Shown piece by piece: positions 7,118 through 16,746 of a stretch of DNA of 64,000 nucleotides. This DNA is from a bacterium. Its GTDB lineage: Bacteria; SZUA-182; DTGQ01. Below the pieces are notes generated by a model. That model worked only from the letters and a program-made list of their open reading frames with translations, searched no databases and was not told where the DNA came from. Position 1 is the stretch's first letter, and the number at the start of each line of letters is the position of its first letter. A program made the position numbers and the translations under genes. The stretch lies in NCBI GenBank assembly GCA_023512255.1, contig JAILZY010000002.1:1-64000 (forward strand), written 5' to 3'.

Positions 7118-9544
7118 ATGAAAGATGCTGCCTGTGAAATAAAAATCAAGGCTGCCTTGCTTAAGATTTTCCTGGCTGGCCTATGGTGCTCCTTTTGGGT
7201 CTTTTCCCCAGGGCAGAAAGCGGCTATTGCAGCTCACTCTCCTCCCTCAGAGTTTGCCGAGCGATTAAATCAGGAGATTTCTAGCCTATTCCGCCCCCCC
7301 TCTCAAGAAGTCCAGCGCTCTTTTTCCCCTCTTGCCCCTTTGCCCATCAGGAGAAAATGTGCCACCCCCCTAATACGCCAGGCCTTGCGGCATCCAGAAT
7401 TGTTGACTCCAGAAAACCGATTTATCCTCCACCGCCCGACAGACCTGGGCGATCCTATGGAGCGCTATGAGTATAATGGTGATTATTACTATGGAAGGGA
7501 TGTTAGTATATGGAGTTATGACACCGATCATTTTCGCCTCTACTACACAGAAGATAATCGCTATGGAGATGCAGTTGAGGGCTCGGACGGAAAGCAGATG
7601 ACTATCCCTGCCTTTGTAGTCGATTTTGCCCAATATTTTGAAGAATCATGGAACTATCTTACAGAAACACTTAGCTACCAACCACCTAGCCAGAAAACCG
7701 AGGTCTTTATCCTCAATATCGCGGCTTACGGAATCACCAGTGCCGATGATCGGGGGGCTTATATTTTAGTCAGTAACGATTACCAATGGGACAGAGAAAA
7801 CCTGGACAGTGAAGGGAAAAAGGCCGGAGCCATGAAGGTTACGGCAGTGCATGAATTCTTTCATGTAGTCCAAGCGGGCTATGATCAGTGGCCGACATCA
7901 CCGGTAGATAACATGTGGTGGGAGGAAAATACCGCAGTCTGGATTGAAGATGAACTCTATGACGAGGTTGATGACTATTTGAATTACCTGGGCTGGCCTT
8001 TTGGGGACAGCAATGATAATGGCCGATGGAATAGCGGAGAGCCGTACTTCAATATTTTGAATCTAGCCTTATCTGATGGGCGGCAGAGGTGGGGGACGGC
8101 GCTTTATTATAGAAGGGATTATGGATGGTTTGACTATCCTTATATCTGCCTGACCAAGACCAGCCGTGATCTCTTCTTTGACTACGAATATGGCGGGGTT
8201 ATCTGGGCTAAATTTCTCTCCGAAACCTTTGGAAGCAAGATTATCCTGACCATATTTGAGCAGATTCAGCCTCCCTCATATGATATCCTGGCTGCTATCG
8301 ACCGGGCAATAGGGGAATTCAGCGGCGGGAGGACCTCTTTTGATCAGGCATTTATCCTCTTTAAGCTGACTAACTTACAGCAGAATTACGAGGAGGGAAT
8401 CAGCTATCCGATCCCCTGGCATAAATATGACCTCTCGATAGAATCCGAATCCTCGATAACGGATAATCTTGACTGTCTGAGCTGTCAGTATCTGATCTGC
8501 AGAAAGCCCGCCTCAGGATCAGCTATCCGCCTTCGGATCGATGGCTCGATCCAGGCTAATCTTGCTGTTTTGGCCACTCCGGCTAGCTCGTATAGCTCCC
8601 TGCCGCAATCAAGACCAGGATTTGGCACTGCCCAGCTTATCAACCTCGATGGGAATCAGCATGGCACCTATGATTTTTCTTTCAGCGAAGGCTCTGATTA
8701 CTCAAAGCTGATCATTATTCCCATCAACCTTTCTCAGTACAATGAAGCCTGGTATACCATTCAGGCTGAGGAGCTGCCCAGCGGGAATTTGCCCCCTGCG
8801 CCCCTGATTGCCGAAGGCTCCCCCACTACCGGCACCAAGGATGGCTATCTTGTGATTCGGCTTGGCTGGGAGCCGGTCAGGGAAGGAGGCCGATACCAGA
8901 TCTGGCGAGGTCGCAAGGGGAAATATCAGAGCTTGATCTTCCAGTCTCCTGAGATTGCCTACCCTTCTTCTACTTACCAGGACAGCAATGTCTATGAAGA
9001 TATTGATCCTACCTTAGATGGAGAGGAAACTTACCTCTATCAGGTAAAATTTGTTACTGATAGCGGGACCTCCTCATCGGAAATTGCCCAGGTTACGACC
9101 CCAAAATTGCCCATCTCCCAGGTCCAGGTCCGGTATAAGAGGAGCCCTGCTCCTTGTGTTGAAATCTCCTTTCAGGTTGATCCCAACATCATCACCTATT
9201 ATCAGATCGAGCGAAAAATCAAGGGAATATCTTCTGCTTTTGATACTGTATTAAGCAAAACTTCATTAAGCAAAACTTCGGGAGAATACTCTGATCAAAC
9301 CATTATTACCCATAGCGATTATCAGATCAAGCTCAATACAGCCTATCTCTACCTCATTACTGCCTATAATGCTCAAGATAATTATTTTCGAAGAGAAATT
9401 TCGATCAGGACACCAGCCGAAGTTCCCATGATGGCACATCCTCCCTCCTCTTCGCAAAATGATCGCAGCGGATGCTTTATTGCTAGCCTAGAGAGATTTT
9501 CCCTTGCAGGAGATTTTCCGGTTGTGGTAGAATCAGTTTTATAA
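7118..9544 (+). CDS. Secreted HExxH metalloprotease-like protein with fibronectin-III-like C-terminal region
   Basis: The 808-aa protein starts with a signal peptide (hydrophobic run ALLKIFLAGLWCSFWVF, cleavage near AIAA). A zinc-protease motif HEFFH lies at residues 245-249 in the context VTAVHEFFHVVQAGYD, followed by WWEENTAVWIEDELYD, where a third ligand glutamate may lie. This pattern resembles the MXAN_6640-type putative metalloproteases. From about residue 560 on there are two beta-rich modules that read like fibronectin type III repeats (PPAPLIAEGS, W.PV..GGRYQIWRG, YLYQVKFV). Near the end is SGCFIAS, a remnant-like version of the GCFIATAAYG motif of many exported proteins. ATG 7118 follows GGAAGTGAG; TTG 7097 is less likely. 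Probably extracellular or surface-attached. The substrate is unknown. Confidence 0.7.
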   Translation: MKDAACEIKIKAALLKIFLAGLWCSFWVFSPGQKAAIAAHSPPSEFAERLNQEISSLFRPPSQEVQRSFSPLAPLPIRRKCATPLIRQALRHPELLTPENRFILHRPTDLGDPMERYEYNGDYYYGRDVSIWSYDTDHFRLYYTEDNRYGDAVEGSDGKQMTIPAFVVDFAQYFEESWNYLTETLSYQPPSQKTEVFILNIAAYGITSADDRGAYILVSNDYQWDRENLDSEGKKAGAMKVTAVHEFFHVVQAGYDQWPTSPVDNMWWEENTAVWIEDELYDEVDDYLNYLGWPFGDSNDNGRWNSGEPYFNILNLALSDGRQRWGTALYYRRDYGWFDYPYICLTKTSRDLFFDYEYGGVIWAKFLSETFGSKIILTIFEQIQPPSYDILAAIDRAIGEFSGGRTSFDQAFILFKLTNLQQNYEEGISYPIPWHKYDLSIESESSITDNLDCLSCQYLICRKPASGSAIRLRIDGSIQANLAVLATPASSYSSLPQSRPGFGTAQLINLDGNQHGTYDFSFSEGSDYSKLIIIPINLSQYNEAWYTIQAEELPSGNLPPAPLIAEGSPTTGTKDGYLVIRLGWEPVREGGRYQIWRGRKGKYQSLIFQSPEIAYPSSTYQDSNVYEDIDPTLDGEETYLYQVKFVTDSGTSSSEIAQVTTPKLPISQVQVRYKRSPAPCVEISFQVDPNIITYYQIERKIKGISSAFDTVLSKTSLSKTSGEYSDQTIITHSDYQIKLNTAYLYLITAYNAQDNYFRREISIRTPAEVPMMAHPPSSSQNDRSGCFIASLERFSLAGDFPVVVESVL

Positions 9545-9850
9545 AAAATCAAGCGCTTGGTGGTTAATAATATTACAACGAGATATCGTTATCATTTCTT
9601 ATCCGTGTCATTTTGTGTCATTTCGTCATTACTGCCAAAGCTCAGAATCCAGAGGATAAGATAGCTTGTGGATTATTGGCTTTGGCGAGGCATTTTGGTA
9701 AATCTCTGAAAGTCTTCGTTGTAATATTGTAGTATTATTGTAGTATTAAAGAGCCTATCCCACCCCCCTATCAAGCAAATCAAGCAAAATGATCTTGCCG
9801 CTTGAAGTGGAGATTTTGGGATAGTCTCTAAGAGATGAGGTGGTTAGAGG
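9545..9850. other. Spacer with an 18-bp imperfect hairpin
   Basis: GCCAAAGC..AATCCA (from 9634) pairs with TGGATTATTGGCTTTGGC (to 9686) around a 17-base loop. There is no T tract. It may be a processing or termination structure after the protease gene. Nothing else is recognisable. Confidence 0.3.
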
Positions 9851-11092
9851 ATGGTGAATTTAAAGAAAGTCTTAACCTATATTCTGGCCGGAGGTGCTGG
9901 TAGGCGGCTTTATCCGCTGACCAGAGATCGGGCCAAGCCCGCGGTCCCCTTTGGGGGTATCTATCGAATCATAGATATTGTCCTAAGTAACTGCATCAAT
10001 TCTAATCTTAGGCGCATCTATATTCTACCCCAATATAAATATGAATCTCTCGAGCGCCACCTTCGGCTAGGCTGGAATATCTTCTCCCCGGAACTTGGAG
10101 AATTCATCATCTCGATCCCGCCGCAGATGAGAATCGACGAAAACTGGTATCAGGGGACAGCTAATGCCATATTTCAGAATCTCTACACCCTCAATGAGGA
10201 AAATCCTGACTATGTTCTAATTCTCTCTGGCGATCATATCTATAAGATGAACTATGCAGAAATGATTCAATATCACATCGACCAAAAAGCAGATATCACC
10301 GTAGCCGCCATCGAGGTTGAACCATCACAGGCCGCCCTGCAACTTGGGATCATCGAGATCGACAAAAACAACAAGATCATCGGCTTTGAGGAAAAGCCAC
10401 GCAATCCTAAACGGCTGCCCCATGATCCCAACCTTTGCTTTGCTTCCATGGGGATATACGTGTTTACGACTGATGTGCTTCGGCAGGTTCTAAAAGAGGA
10501 TGCCTGGAGGGATTCAGAACATGATTTTGGCAAAAATATTATTCCCATGTCTATTACTAGCTATCATGTTGTAGCTTATAATTTCAAGGATGAAAACAAA
10601 AAACATGCCAAATACTGGCGGGATGTCGGAACTATTGATGCCTACTGGGAAGCCAACATGGATCTTGTGTCCGTAAATCCGCTGTTTAATCTCTATGACC
10701 GAGATTGGCCTATCCGAACTCACCATATCCAGGCCCCACCAGCCAAGACCGTGTTTGCAGAGGAATTCGGTGATGGAGAACGGCATGAGCCCCGCTTTGG
10801 AGTGGCTGTAGATTCGCTCATTTCAGAAGGATGCATCCTGAGCGGCGGCCGGGTTCAAAATTCGGTGCTGTCGCCGAATGTCTACATCCATAGCTACTCG
10901 TATATCTATAAATCAGTGCTGATGGAAGGGGTTGAGGTTGGCAGATACTCCAGAATTCGAAATGCTATTATTGACAAGGGGGTCATCATTCCTCCCAATA
11001 CCGTCATTGGCTACAATCTGGAAGAGGACGCTAAAAAATATACGGTTACTAGCTCTGGAATCGTGGTTGTTCCCAAAAAGATGGAGATATAA
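9851..11092 (+). CDS. glgC: Glucose-1-phosphate adenylyltransferase (ADP-glucose pyrophosphorylase)
   Basis: The 413-aa enzyme makes ADP-glucose from glucose-1-phosphate and ATP, the committed step of bacterial glycogen synthesis. Visible motifs are the nucleotide-binding AGGAGRRLYPLTRDRAKPAV, the substrate region WYQGTANAIFQNL, LILSGDHIYKM with the catalytic aspartate, GFEEKPR, and DVGTIDAYWEANMDL. A C-terminal left-handed beta-helix carries the allosteric region (LSPNVYIHSYSYI..EGVEVGRYSRIRNAIID). The ATG at 9851 has GAGGTGG upstream. No glgA, glgB or glgP is adjacent, so it is an isolated glycogen gene. Confidence 0.95.
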   Translation: MVNLKKVLTYILAGGAGRRLYPLTRDRAKPAVPFGGIYRIIDIVLSNCINSNLRRIYILPQYKYESLERHLRLGWNIFSPELGEFIISIPPQMRIDENWYQGTANAIFQNLYTLNEENPDYVLILSGDHIYKMNYAEMIQYHIDQKADITVAAIEVEPSQAALQLGIIEIDKNNKIIGFEEKPRNPKRLPHDPNLCFASMGIYVFTTDVLRQVLKEDAWRDSEHDFGKNIIPMSITSYHVVAYNFKDENKKHAKYWRDVGTIDAYWEANMDLVSVNPLFNLYDRDWPIRTHHIQAPPAKTVFAEEFGDGERHEPRFGVAVDSLISEGCILSGGRVQNSVLSPNVYIHSYSYIYKSVLMEGVEVGRYSRIRNAIIDKGVIIPPNTVIGYNLEEDAKKYTVTSSGIVVVPKKMEI

Positions 11093-11288
11093 CTTTCGAT
11101 TTTTTTTCAGGCTCCTCCCACCTGATTTTCCCCTTGCCTCCTACTTCAAAAGAAAAAAATCCTACCAGGAAACAGTTGACAGGGGCAAAAAACAGGGTAA
11201 ACTTTCTGGTATTTACCAGAAGATATTCTGGTATTTATCAGAAAATAGGAGACACAAGTAAAACGGCGATAACCAGGCATCATACACG

Positions 11289-13409
11289 GTGCATTATAAC
11301 GATATGATAATGGTAAACAAGGTAAAGATTTTTTCACGCTGGCTGACAGTGGCTGCTGTCTTGCTTTCGCTGGTCCAGGCCAAGGAAGCAGCGGCCTATA
11401 TTGGACCTGGCGCGGGGATTGCTTTTTTTAGTTCATTTTTCATTCTCCTGGCTACATTTTTTCTCGCCCTGCTAATCATTCTCTTTTGGCCGATTCGGGT
11501 TTTGATTCAGGCGATCAAGCATCGCCTCAAATACCAAAAATATTTCGATCAAAACTCTCATCGCAAAACCAAAAGGGTGGTTATACTGGGTCTTGATGGG
11601 ATGGATCCAGACCTTACGGAAAGATTCATGCAACAGGGGCTTCTCCCCAACTTTTCCGCACTCAAAGAGGAGGGCAGCTACAGCCGCCTCCAAACCACCT
11701 GCCCAGCCATATCCCCGGTAGCCTGGTCAAGCTTTGCTACTGGTCTGACACCGGCCAGGCACGCTATTTTTGACTTCTTCACCCGCGATCGCTCGACCTA
11801 TCTGCCGATCCTATCTTCAGTGGATATTCAAAAACCCACAGGCCGCCTTAAGAAGCCGAAAATCAAATCGCTCAAAAAAGGGCGGGCCTTTTGGGAGATT
11901 CTGGGAGAGGTTGGTATCTCAAGCTCCGTTCTTCGGGTGCCGGTAACCTTTCCGCCGGTAAAATTCAGCGGCCGGCTCCTCTCAGCTATGTGTGTTCCAG
12001 ACCTTAAGGGCACGCAAGGAACCTTTTCTTTCTACACCAGCCGTGACAGCCGGCTGCAGCAGTGCACCGGTGGGACCTGCTTTAAAGTGGTAAACCGCGG
12101 CAACAAGATTTCCTCCTTCCTCTATGGCCCTGAGGACCCATCCAAAAAGGGTGCTCCAGAGAGTAAGATCCCCTTTGAGGTGATCTTGCCTAAAACAAAT
12201 AGTGATTGCGCCCAGCTTTTGGTTTGCGGCCAAAAATTTTTGCTCAAGACAAGAGAGTATTCCCCCTGGGTCAGACTTTCCTTTCCTATGGGTAGGAAAA
12301 AGGTCTATGGTCTTTGCCGCTTTCTGATTCTGGAAACAAACCCAGATTTTGAGATGTATGTTACCCCGATCAATATTGATCCTGAAAATCCGGTGCTGCC
12401 GATTTCACACCCCTTTGTCTACGCCATGTATCTGGCTAAGGTAATGAATAGTTATGCCACCCTGGGGTTGGCAGAAGATACCTGGGCTTTGAATGAGCGA
12501 ATTCTGGATGAGCAAGGATTTCTTGATCAAACCTACTTGAATCACCGCGAACGGGAACAGATGTTCTTTCATGAGCTAGACAAGGTACGCCGAGGGGTCT
12601 GTGCCTGTGTCTTTGATACTACAGATCGGATTCAGCATATGTTCTGGCGGTATCTGGAAAAGGACCATCCCGCTCACCGAGCCGGAGGGGAGCCTGGCTA
12701 TGAAAAAACCATTGAAGAATTATATAAAAACATGGATGAGCTGCTCGGTCGGCTACGCCAGAAACTCGATGAGCATACGCTCCTGATCGTGTTATCTGAT
12801 CACGGGTTTAAGTCTTTCCGCCGATGCGTTAGCCTAAACTCCTGGCTCTACCTGAATAATTACCTTGTCCTGAAGGAAGGGGCCAAAGAGAGCGGCGAGT
12901 GGTTTGCCCAGGTTGATTGGTCAAGAACGCGGGCCTATGCTCTTGGGCTTGGGGGAATCTTCATTAACCTCAAGGGGAGAGAAGCGCAAGGGATTGTTCA
13001 ACCGGGGGCGGAATTCGACCGGCTCAAGGGAGAGCTTTCAGCCAGACTGAGCGGCCTGAAAGATGAGACCAAAGGGGTAGTGGCCATAAACCAGGTCTAT
13101 GACTGCCAGCGGATATATCAGGGGCCCTACACTGATATGGGACCTGATCTGATCGTCGGCTATGCAGAAGGTTATCGGATTTCCTGGGACTCGGCAGTGG
13201 GCAAGGTCAATGGCACAGTATTTGAAGATAATCTCAAGAGCTGGAGCGGCGATCACTGCCTTGATCCCAAGATCGTTCCGGGGGTTTTGTTCTGCAACCG
13301 CAAACTCAAGGCGGCATCCGCCCGTATGATTGACATCGCGCCGACTGTCCTGCGGGAGTTCAATCTGCATGTTCCCCCATCTATGGAAGGAAAGCCGCTC
13401 TTTGATTAA
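11289..13409 (+). CDS. Membrane-anchored alkaline-phosphatase-superfamily phosphohydrolase (COG3379 type), first of a tandem pair
   Basis: The 706-aa protein has a short hydrophobic leader and a transmembrane segment (about residues 38-65, FFSSFFILLATFFLALLIILFW). A phosphodiesterase/AlkP-superfamily domain follows. Metal-site motifs are VILGLDGMDPDL near the start, SPVAWSSFATGLTP with the candidate Ser/Thr nucleophile, VLSDHGF and WSGDHCLDP near the end. It therefore hydrolyses a phosphoester or a transferred head group, with the domain probably outside the membrane. The exact substrate is unknown. The next gene is a full-length paralogue 27 bases downstream. Start choice is uncertain (GTG 11289, ATG 11304 or ATG 11310), as none has a clear ribosome site. 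Bases 11093-11288 contain a direct repeat of TTCTGGTATTTA. Confidence 0.8.
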   Translation: MHYNDMIMVNKVKIFSRWLTVAAVLLSLVQAKEAAAYIGPGAGIAFFSSFFILLATFFLALLIILFWPIRVLIQAIKHRLKYQKYFDQNSHRKTKRVVILGLDGMDPDLTERFMQQGLLPNFSALKEEGSYSRLQTTCPAISPVAWSSFATGLTPARHAIFDFFTRDRSTYLPILSSVDIQKPTGRLKKPKIKSLKKGRAFWEILGEVGISSSVLRVPVTFPPVKFSGRLLSAMCVPDLKGTQGTFSFYTSRDSRLQQCTGGTCFKVVNRGNKISSFLYGPEDPSKKGAPESKIPFEVILPKTNSDCAQLLVCGQKFLLKTREYSPWVRLSFPMGRKKVYGLCRFLILETNPDFEMYVTPINIDPENPVLPISHPFVYAMYLAKVMNSYATLGLAEDTWALNERILDEQGFLDQTYLNHREREQMFFHELDKVRRGVCACVFDTTDRIQHMFWRYLEKDHPAHRAGGEPGYEKTIEELYKNMDELLGRLRQKLDEHTLLIVLSDHGFKSFRRCVSLNSWLYLNNYLVLKEGAKESGEWFAQVDWSRTRAYALGLGGIFINLKGREAQGIVQPGAEFDRLKGELSARLSGLKDETKGVVAINQVYDCQRIYQGPYTDMGPDLIVGYAEGYRISWDSAVGKVNGTVFEDNLKSWSGDHCLDPKIVPGVLFCNRKLKAASARMIDIAPTVLREFNLHVPPSMEGKPLFD

Positions 13410-13436
13410 GAATTATGGTCATTCAAGGGAAAGATT

Positions 13437-15488
13437 ATGGAAAGGAATACGAAAAATACGATTACGATAGCTAACGAGCAGAGAAAAACCTTACTTATCC
13501 CTGGCCTGCCATCGCCGGGATTTCTCCTCCGAGTAGGATTCTTCATCCTAGGAGGATTCTTTATCCTCATCATCTGTTGTTTGGGATTTCGCACCGCTTT
13601 AGCTGAGGCAGCCTCCAAAATGATCATTTTGGGATTTGACGGCATGGATCCGCAGCTGATGCAAAAATACATGGCCGCCGGTATGCTTCCCAACTTCAAA
13701 AAACTGGCCGAAATTGGAGACTTTAAACCCTTAGCCACTACCATTCCGCCTCAGAGCCCGGTGGCCTGGGCCACCTTCATCACCGGCCAGGACCCTGGGG
13801 GCACCAATATCTATGATTTTATCGCCCGTGATCCCAATACCTATCTGCCCTATCTTTCCATAGGCGAAATCTGCCCCCCAAAAAAGGAGGTAAAAATTCC
13901 TCTCCTGAAATGGGTTGTGCCTATTTCTAAAGTTGAGGCCAAGCTCTATCGCAAGGGCAAAACCTTCTGGGAGTATCTGGATGAGGTTTCCGTGCCCTCT
14001 ACCATCCTTCAGGTTCCCTCAAATTTCCCGCCCGTGCAACATCGCGGCAAGTCTTTGAGCGGCATGGGGACTCCTGATATTATCGGCACCTATGGAACCT
14101 TTCAATTCTTTACCTCAAAGGCTGGCGAGGGTGGAGCAGAGCAAGGGGGTAGGGTTTATAAGGTAGAGGTTAAAAATAATATTATTGAAACCGAAATCCA
14201 AGGTCCGGTCAACACCTTTAAGGAAGACCGCCCGATATCTAAAATACCGTTAACTATCAAGCTTGATCCCCAAAATCCCATAGCTAGACTTAAGTTTGCC
14301 GATCAAGATCTAATTTTGAAACAGGGTGAGTGGTCAAAATGGCTCCCATTTACATTTAAGATGAGTTTTTCTAAGGCCTGTGGTATTGGCCGATTTTACC
14401 TCAAAGAGGTGCGGCCTGAATTTCAGCTCTACTTAAGCCCAATCAATGTCGATCCGCGGCAGCCTCCATTTGCCATCTCCTGCCCACCAGAGTATTCCAG
14501 GGAGCTGGCCGAGCAGATTGGCCTATTCCATACCGTAGGGATACCGGAAGATACCTGGGCACTAAACGAAGGAAGACTGAATGAGGAGGAATTTTTAGCC
14601 CAGAGCGAAGTATCGCATAAAGAACGCCTTAGGATGTATCGGCTTGAGCTTGCTAACCTAAAAAAACAAAAAACCGGTCTCCTATTTTGCTACTTCTCAG
14701 CTACTGACACAATTCAGCATATGTTCACCGGCTATATGGACCCTGAATTTCCCGGCTACAGCCAAGAGAAAAATAAAAAGTATGGTCAGATTATCCCTGA
14801 GTTATATCAAAAAATGGACCAGATTGTAGGCGAAACCTTGAAACAGATGGATCCGGACACTACCCTGCTCATTCTCTCAGATCATGGCTTTACCACCTAT
14901 AGCCGATATTTTAACCTAAACACCTGGCTGCATCAGCATGGCTACCTAGCCTTTATTGATGAATACCGGCGAGAGAGCGGCGAGTTCTTTGAAAATGTGG
15001 ATTGGAAGCGCACCCGAGCATATGCCCTGGGGTTGAACGCCCTCTATATTAATCTCAAAGGGAGAGAAGGCCAGGGAATCGTTGATCCTAGCCAGAAAGC
15101 AGCTCTGGTTGAAGAGATTCGGCAGGGACTGTTGAGCTTTCGGGATCCCAAAAATGGCCGGCAGGTCATAAGCTATGTTGATTTGCCAGATAAGGCCTAC
15201 CAGGGGAAATATCGTCAGAATGCGCCAGACCTTATCATCGGCTACAGCCGTGGCTATCGGGCCTCCTGGTGGACAGCCCTGGGACAGGCGCCGCGAGACC
15301 TCATCGGAGACAATACCACCAAGTGGAGCGGTGACCATTGCATTGCCGGACAATTGGTGCCAGGTATTGTGCTGGCTAATAAAAAAATTAAGGTCAAAGA
15401 TCCAGCTATCATTGACCTTGCGCCTACCATCTTGAATGAATTCAAGGTGGGCAAAAAACCCGGCATGAGCGGACGAGTTATATTTTAA
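13437..15488 (+). CDS. Alkaline-phosphatase-superfamily phosphohydrolase (COG3379 type), second of a tandem pair
   Basis: The 683-aa paralogue of the previous gene has the same motif order: IILGFDGMDPQL, PPQSPVAWATFITGQDPGG, a FSATDTIQHMF block, LILSDHGF and TKWSGDHCI. It has a single N-terminal hydrophobic segment (about residues 24-50) that could be a signal peptide or anchor. It shares SGMGTPDIIGTYGTFQFFT and EDTWALNEGRL with its partner, so the pair arose by duplication. AAGGGA precedes ATG 13437 and the spacing implies co-transcription. Enzyme class is inferred from the motifs; the substrate is not known. Confidence 0.8.
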   Translation: MERNTKNTITIANEQRKTLLIPGLPSPGFLLRVGFFILGGFFILIICCLGFRTALAEAASKMIILGFDGMDPQLMQKYMAAGMLPNFKKLAEIGDFKPLATTIPPQSPVAWATFITGQDPGGTNIYDFIARDPNTYLPYLSIGEICPPKKEVKIPLLKWVVPISKVEAKLYRKGKTFWEYLDEVSVPSTILQVPSNFPPVQHRGKSLSGMGTPDIIGTYGTFQFFTSKAGEGGAEQGGRVYKVEVKNNIIETEIQGPVNTFKEDRPISKIPLTIKLDPQNPIARLKFADQDLILKQGEWSKWLPFTFKMSFSKACGIGRFYLKEVRPEFQLYLSPINVDPRQPPFAISCPPEYSRELAEQIGLFHTVGIPEDTWALNEGRLNEEEFLAQSEVSHKERLRMYRLELANLKKQKTGLLFCYFSATDTIQHMFTGYMDPEFPGYSQEKNKKYGQIIPELYQKMDQIVGETLKQMDPDTTLLILSDHGFTTYSRYFNLNTWLHQHGYLAFIDEYRRESGEFFENVDWKRTRAYALGLNALYINLKGREGQGIVDPSQKAALVEEIRQGLLSFRDPKNGRQVISYVDLPDKAYQGKYRQNAPDLIIGYSRGYRASWWTALGQAPRDLIGDNTTKWSGDHCIAGQLVPGIVLANKKIKVKDPAIIDLAPTILNEFKVGKKPGMSGRVIF

Positions 15489-15732
15489 TCTTATGCCAAA
15501 GCAAATGCTTGATTGCATTTTAAAATCAATCAGTTAACTTTCACAAAATGTGTGAGTTAACATTCTGGATGAGTTAAAATTCTGGAATATAAAGTTTTTA
15601 GGTGTTCGCTCTGGATTCAGGTTTAATCGACGAATGATATTTTAATCTAAGAGTTCGAGATAAGTTTGATAGAAATTACTTAAGCAAAATGTCGAACTTA
15701 GGTTATTTTAGGGAGATTTTAGGGAGAATGAG

Positions 15733-16083
15733 GTGGAAGAAAGCAAGTCTCTAGGAAGAGATATCGAGAAGGAGATAAGCCTTATTGTCAATACCATTAT
15801 CGACAAGTTATCTCCTGAGAAAATTGTGCTTTTTGGCTCCTATGCCTATGGACAACCTACCCAGGATAGTGACCTTGATATTCTGGTAGTGGTTCAAAGG
15901 CATGATCAGCCAAGATACAAAAGAGCACGGGAGATTAGAAAGTGTTTATGGGGTAAGGTTTCGGTTCCAAAGGATATATTAATCTATACGGTTGATGAGA
16001 TCCGAGAGTGGGAAAATGTAAAACAGGCCTTCATAACCTCAATCATGGATCGAGGAAAGGTGCTGTATGAAAAAAAAAGCTGA
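15733..16083 (+). CDS. MNT-type nucleotidyltransferase (candidate antitoxin)
   Basis: The 116-aa protein has the minimal nucleotidyltransferase signature GSYAYG-x5-SDLDILV, with GS at 35-36 and metal-binding Asp47 and Asp49. Such MNT proteins pair with HEPN partners. In MntA/HepT systems the MNT enzyme adds AMP to the HEPN toxin and silences it. GTG 15733 is the start, with AGGGAGA upstream. The stop overlaps the next gene by 17 bases, so translation is coupled. The role here is inferred from the pairing. Confidence 0.82.
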   Translation: MEESKSLGRDIEKEISLIVNTIIDKLSPEKIVLFGSYAYGQPTQDSDLDILVVVQRHDQPRYKRAREIRKCLWGKVSVPKDILIYTVDEIREWENVKQAFITSIMDRGKVLYEKKS

Positions 16084-16468
16084 CTTGGTAAAAGAATGGC
16101 TTACCAAGGCAGATCACGATTTACAAGCGGCTAAATCACTGCTCAAGGCAAAGGAACCATTACTCGATATCATTGCCTTCCATTGCCAGCAAGCAGTTGA
16201 AAAATATCTTAAAGGATACATGGTCTATCTCGATTTGGCATTTACCAAAACTCATGAAATAGGAGACCTGATAGCCATCATAGAGGAAAAAGACCCTGAG
16301 ATGATACATCTTAAGGAAAGGGCGGATACTCTTACTGATTATGCTGTTGAGATAAGATATCCAGAAAGCTATATCATGCCCTCTCAAGAAGAAATTAACC
16401 AAGCCATTGAAATCGCATATGAAATTCAGACTTATGTAAAGAGCAAAACCAGTGAAACAAACACCTAG
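16067..16468 (+). CDS. HEPN-domain protein (COG2250 type, candidate toxin partner)
   Basis: The 133-aa all-helical protein has the HEPN pattern: WLTKADHDLQAAK at the start, FHCQQAVEKYLKGYM in the middle, KTHEIGDL, and a late ..AVEIRYPESYIMPS. It partners the upstream nucleotidyltransferase, with a 17-base gene overlap. The canonical R-x4-6-H ribonuclease motif of toxic HEPN proteins is not evident, because the arginine of IRYPE has no histidine at the right distance. RNase activity therefore cannot be assumed, and it could be a regulatory or substrate-binding HEPN. Confidence 0.82.
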   Translation: MKKKADLVKEWLTKADHDLQAAKSLLKAKEPLLDIIAFHCQQAVEKYLKGYMVYLDLAFTKTHEIGDLIAIIEEKDPEMIHLKERADTLTDYAVEIRYPESYIMPSQEEINQAIEIAYEIQTYVKSKTSETNT

Positions 16469-16485
16469 GGAGAAAGGTAAGGATT

Positions 16486-16683
16486 ATGTTTGGAAGTAAG
16501 GTAAAAATCGACAAAGACTTGCTAAAAAGAGCCCAAGAGTACGCTAGCCGCAAAGGCTATCCTTCGGTAGAAGAATTCATAAGCCACGTGTTAGAAAAGG
16601 AAATGCGGGAGGAAGAAGCAGAATCTGGTGAATCTCAGGAAGAGCTGAAGAAAAAATTACAGGGGTTAGGTTATATTTCCTAA
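16486..16683 (+). CDS. Small ribbon-helix-helix-like protein with LGYI tail
   Basis: The 65-aa protein has the shape KVKIDKDLLKRAQEYASRKG-YPSVEEFISHVLEKE, one strand and two helices as in ribbon-helix-helix DNA-binding proteins. An acidic linker follows, then LKKKLQGLGYIS. Such an L-x-x-LGYI ending also occurs at the C-termini of many sulfatase/AlkP-superfamily enzymes, and two AlkP-superfamily genes lie just upstream. It follows the HEPN gene by 17 bases, with GGAGAAAGG before ATG 16486. It may be the regulator of the MNT-HEPN module. Function unproven. Confidence 0.6.
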   Translation: MFGSKVKIDKDLLKRAQEYASRKGYPSVEEFISHVLEKEMREEEAESGESQEELKKKLQGLGYIS

Positions 16684-16746
16684 TACAACTTCCTCAAAGA
16701 AAAAGCAACAAGTTTAAGAGCTTGCTGAAAAAATCAAAGGGCTATT

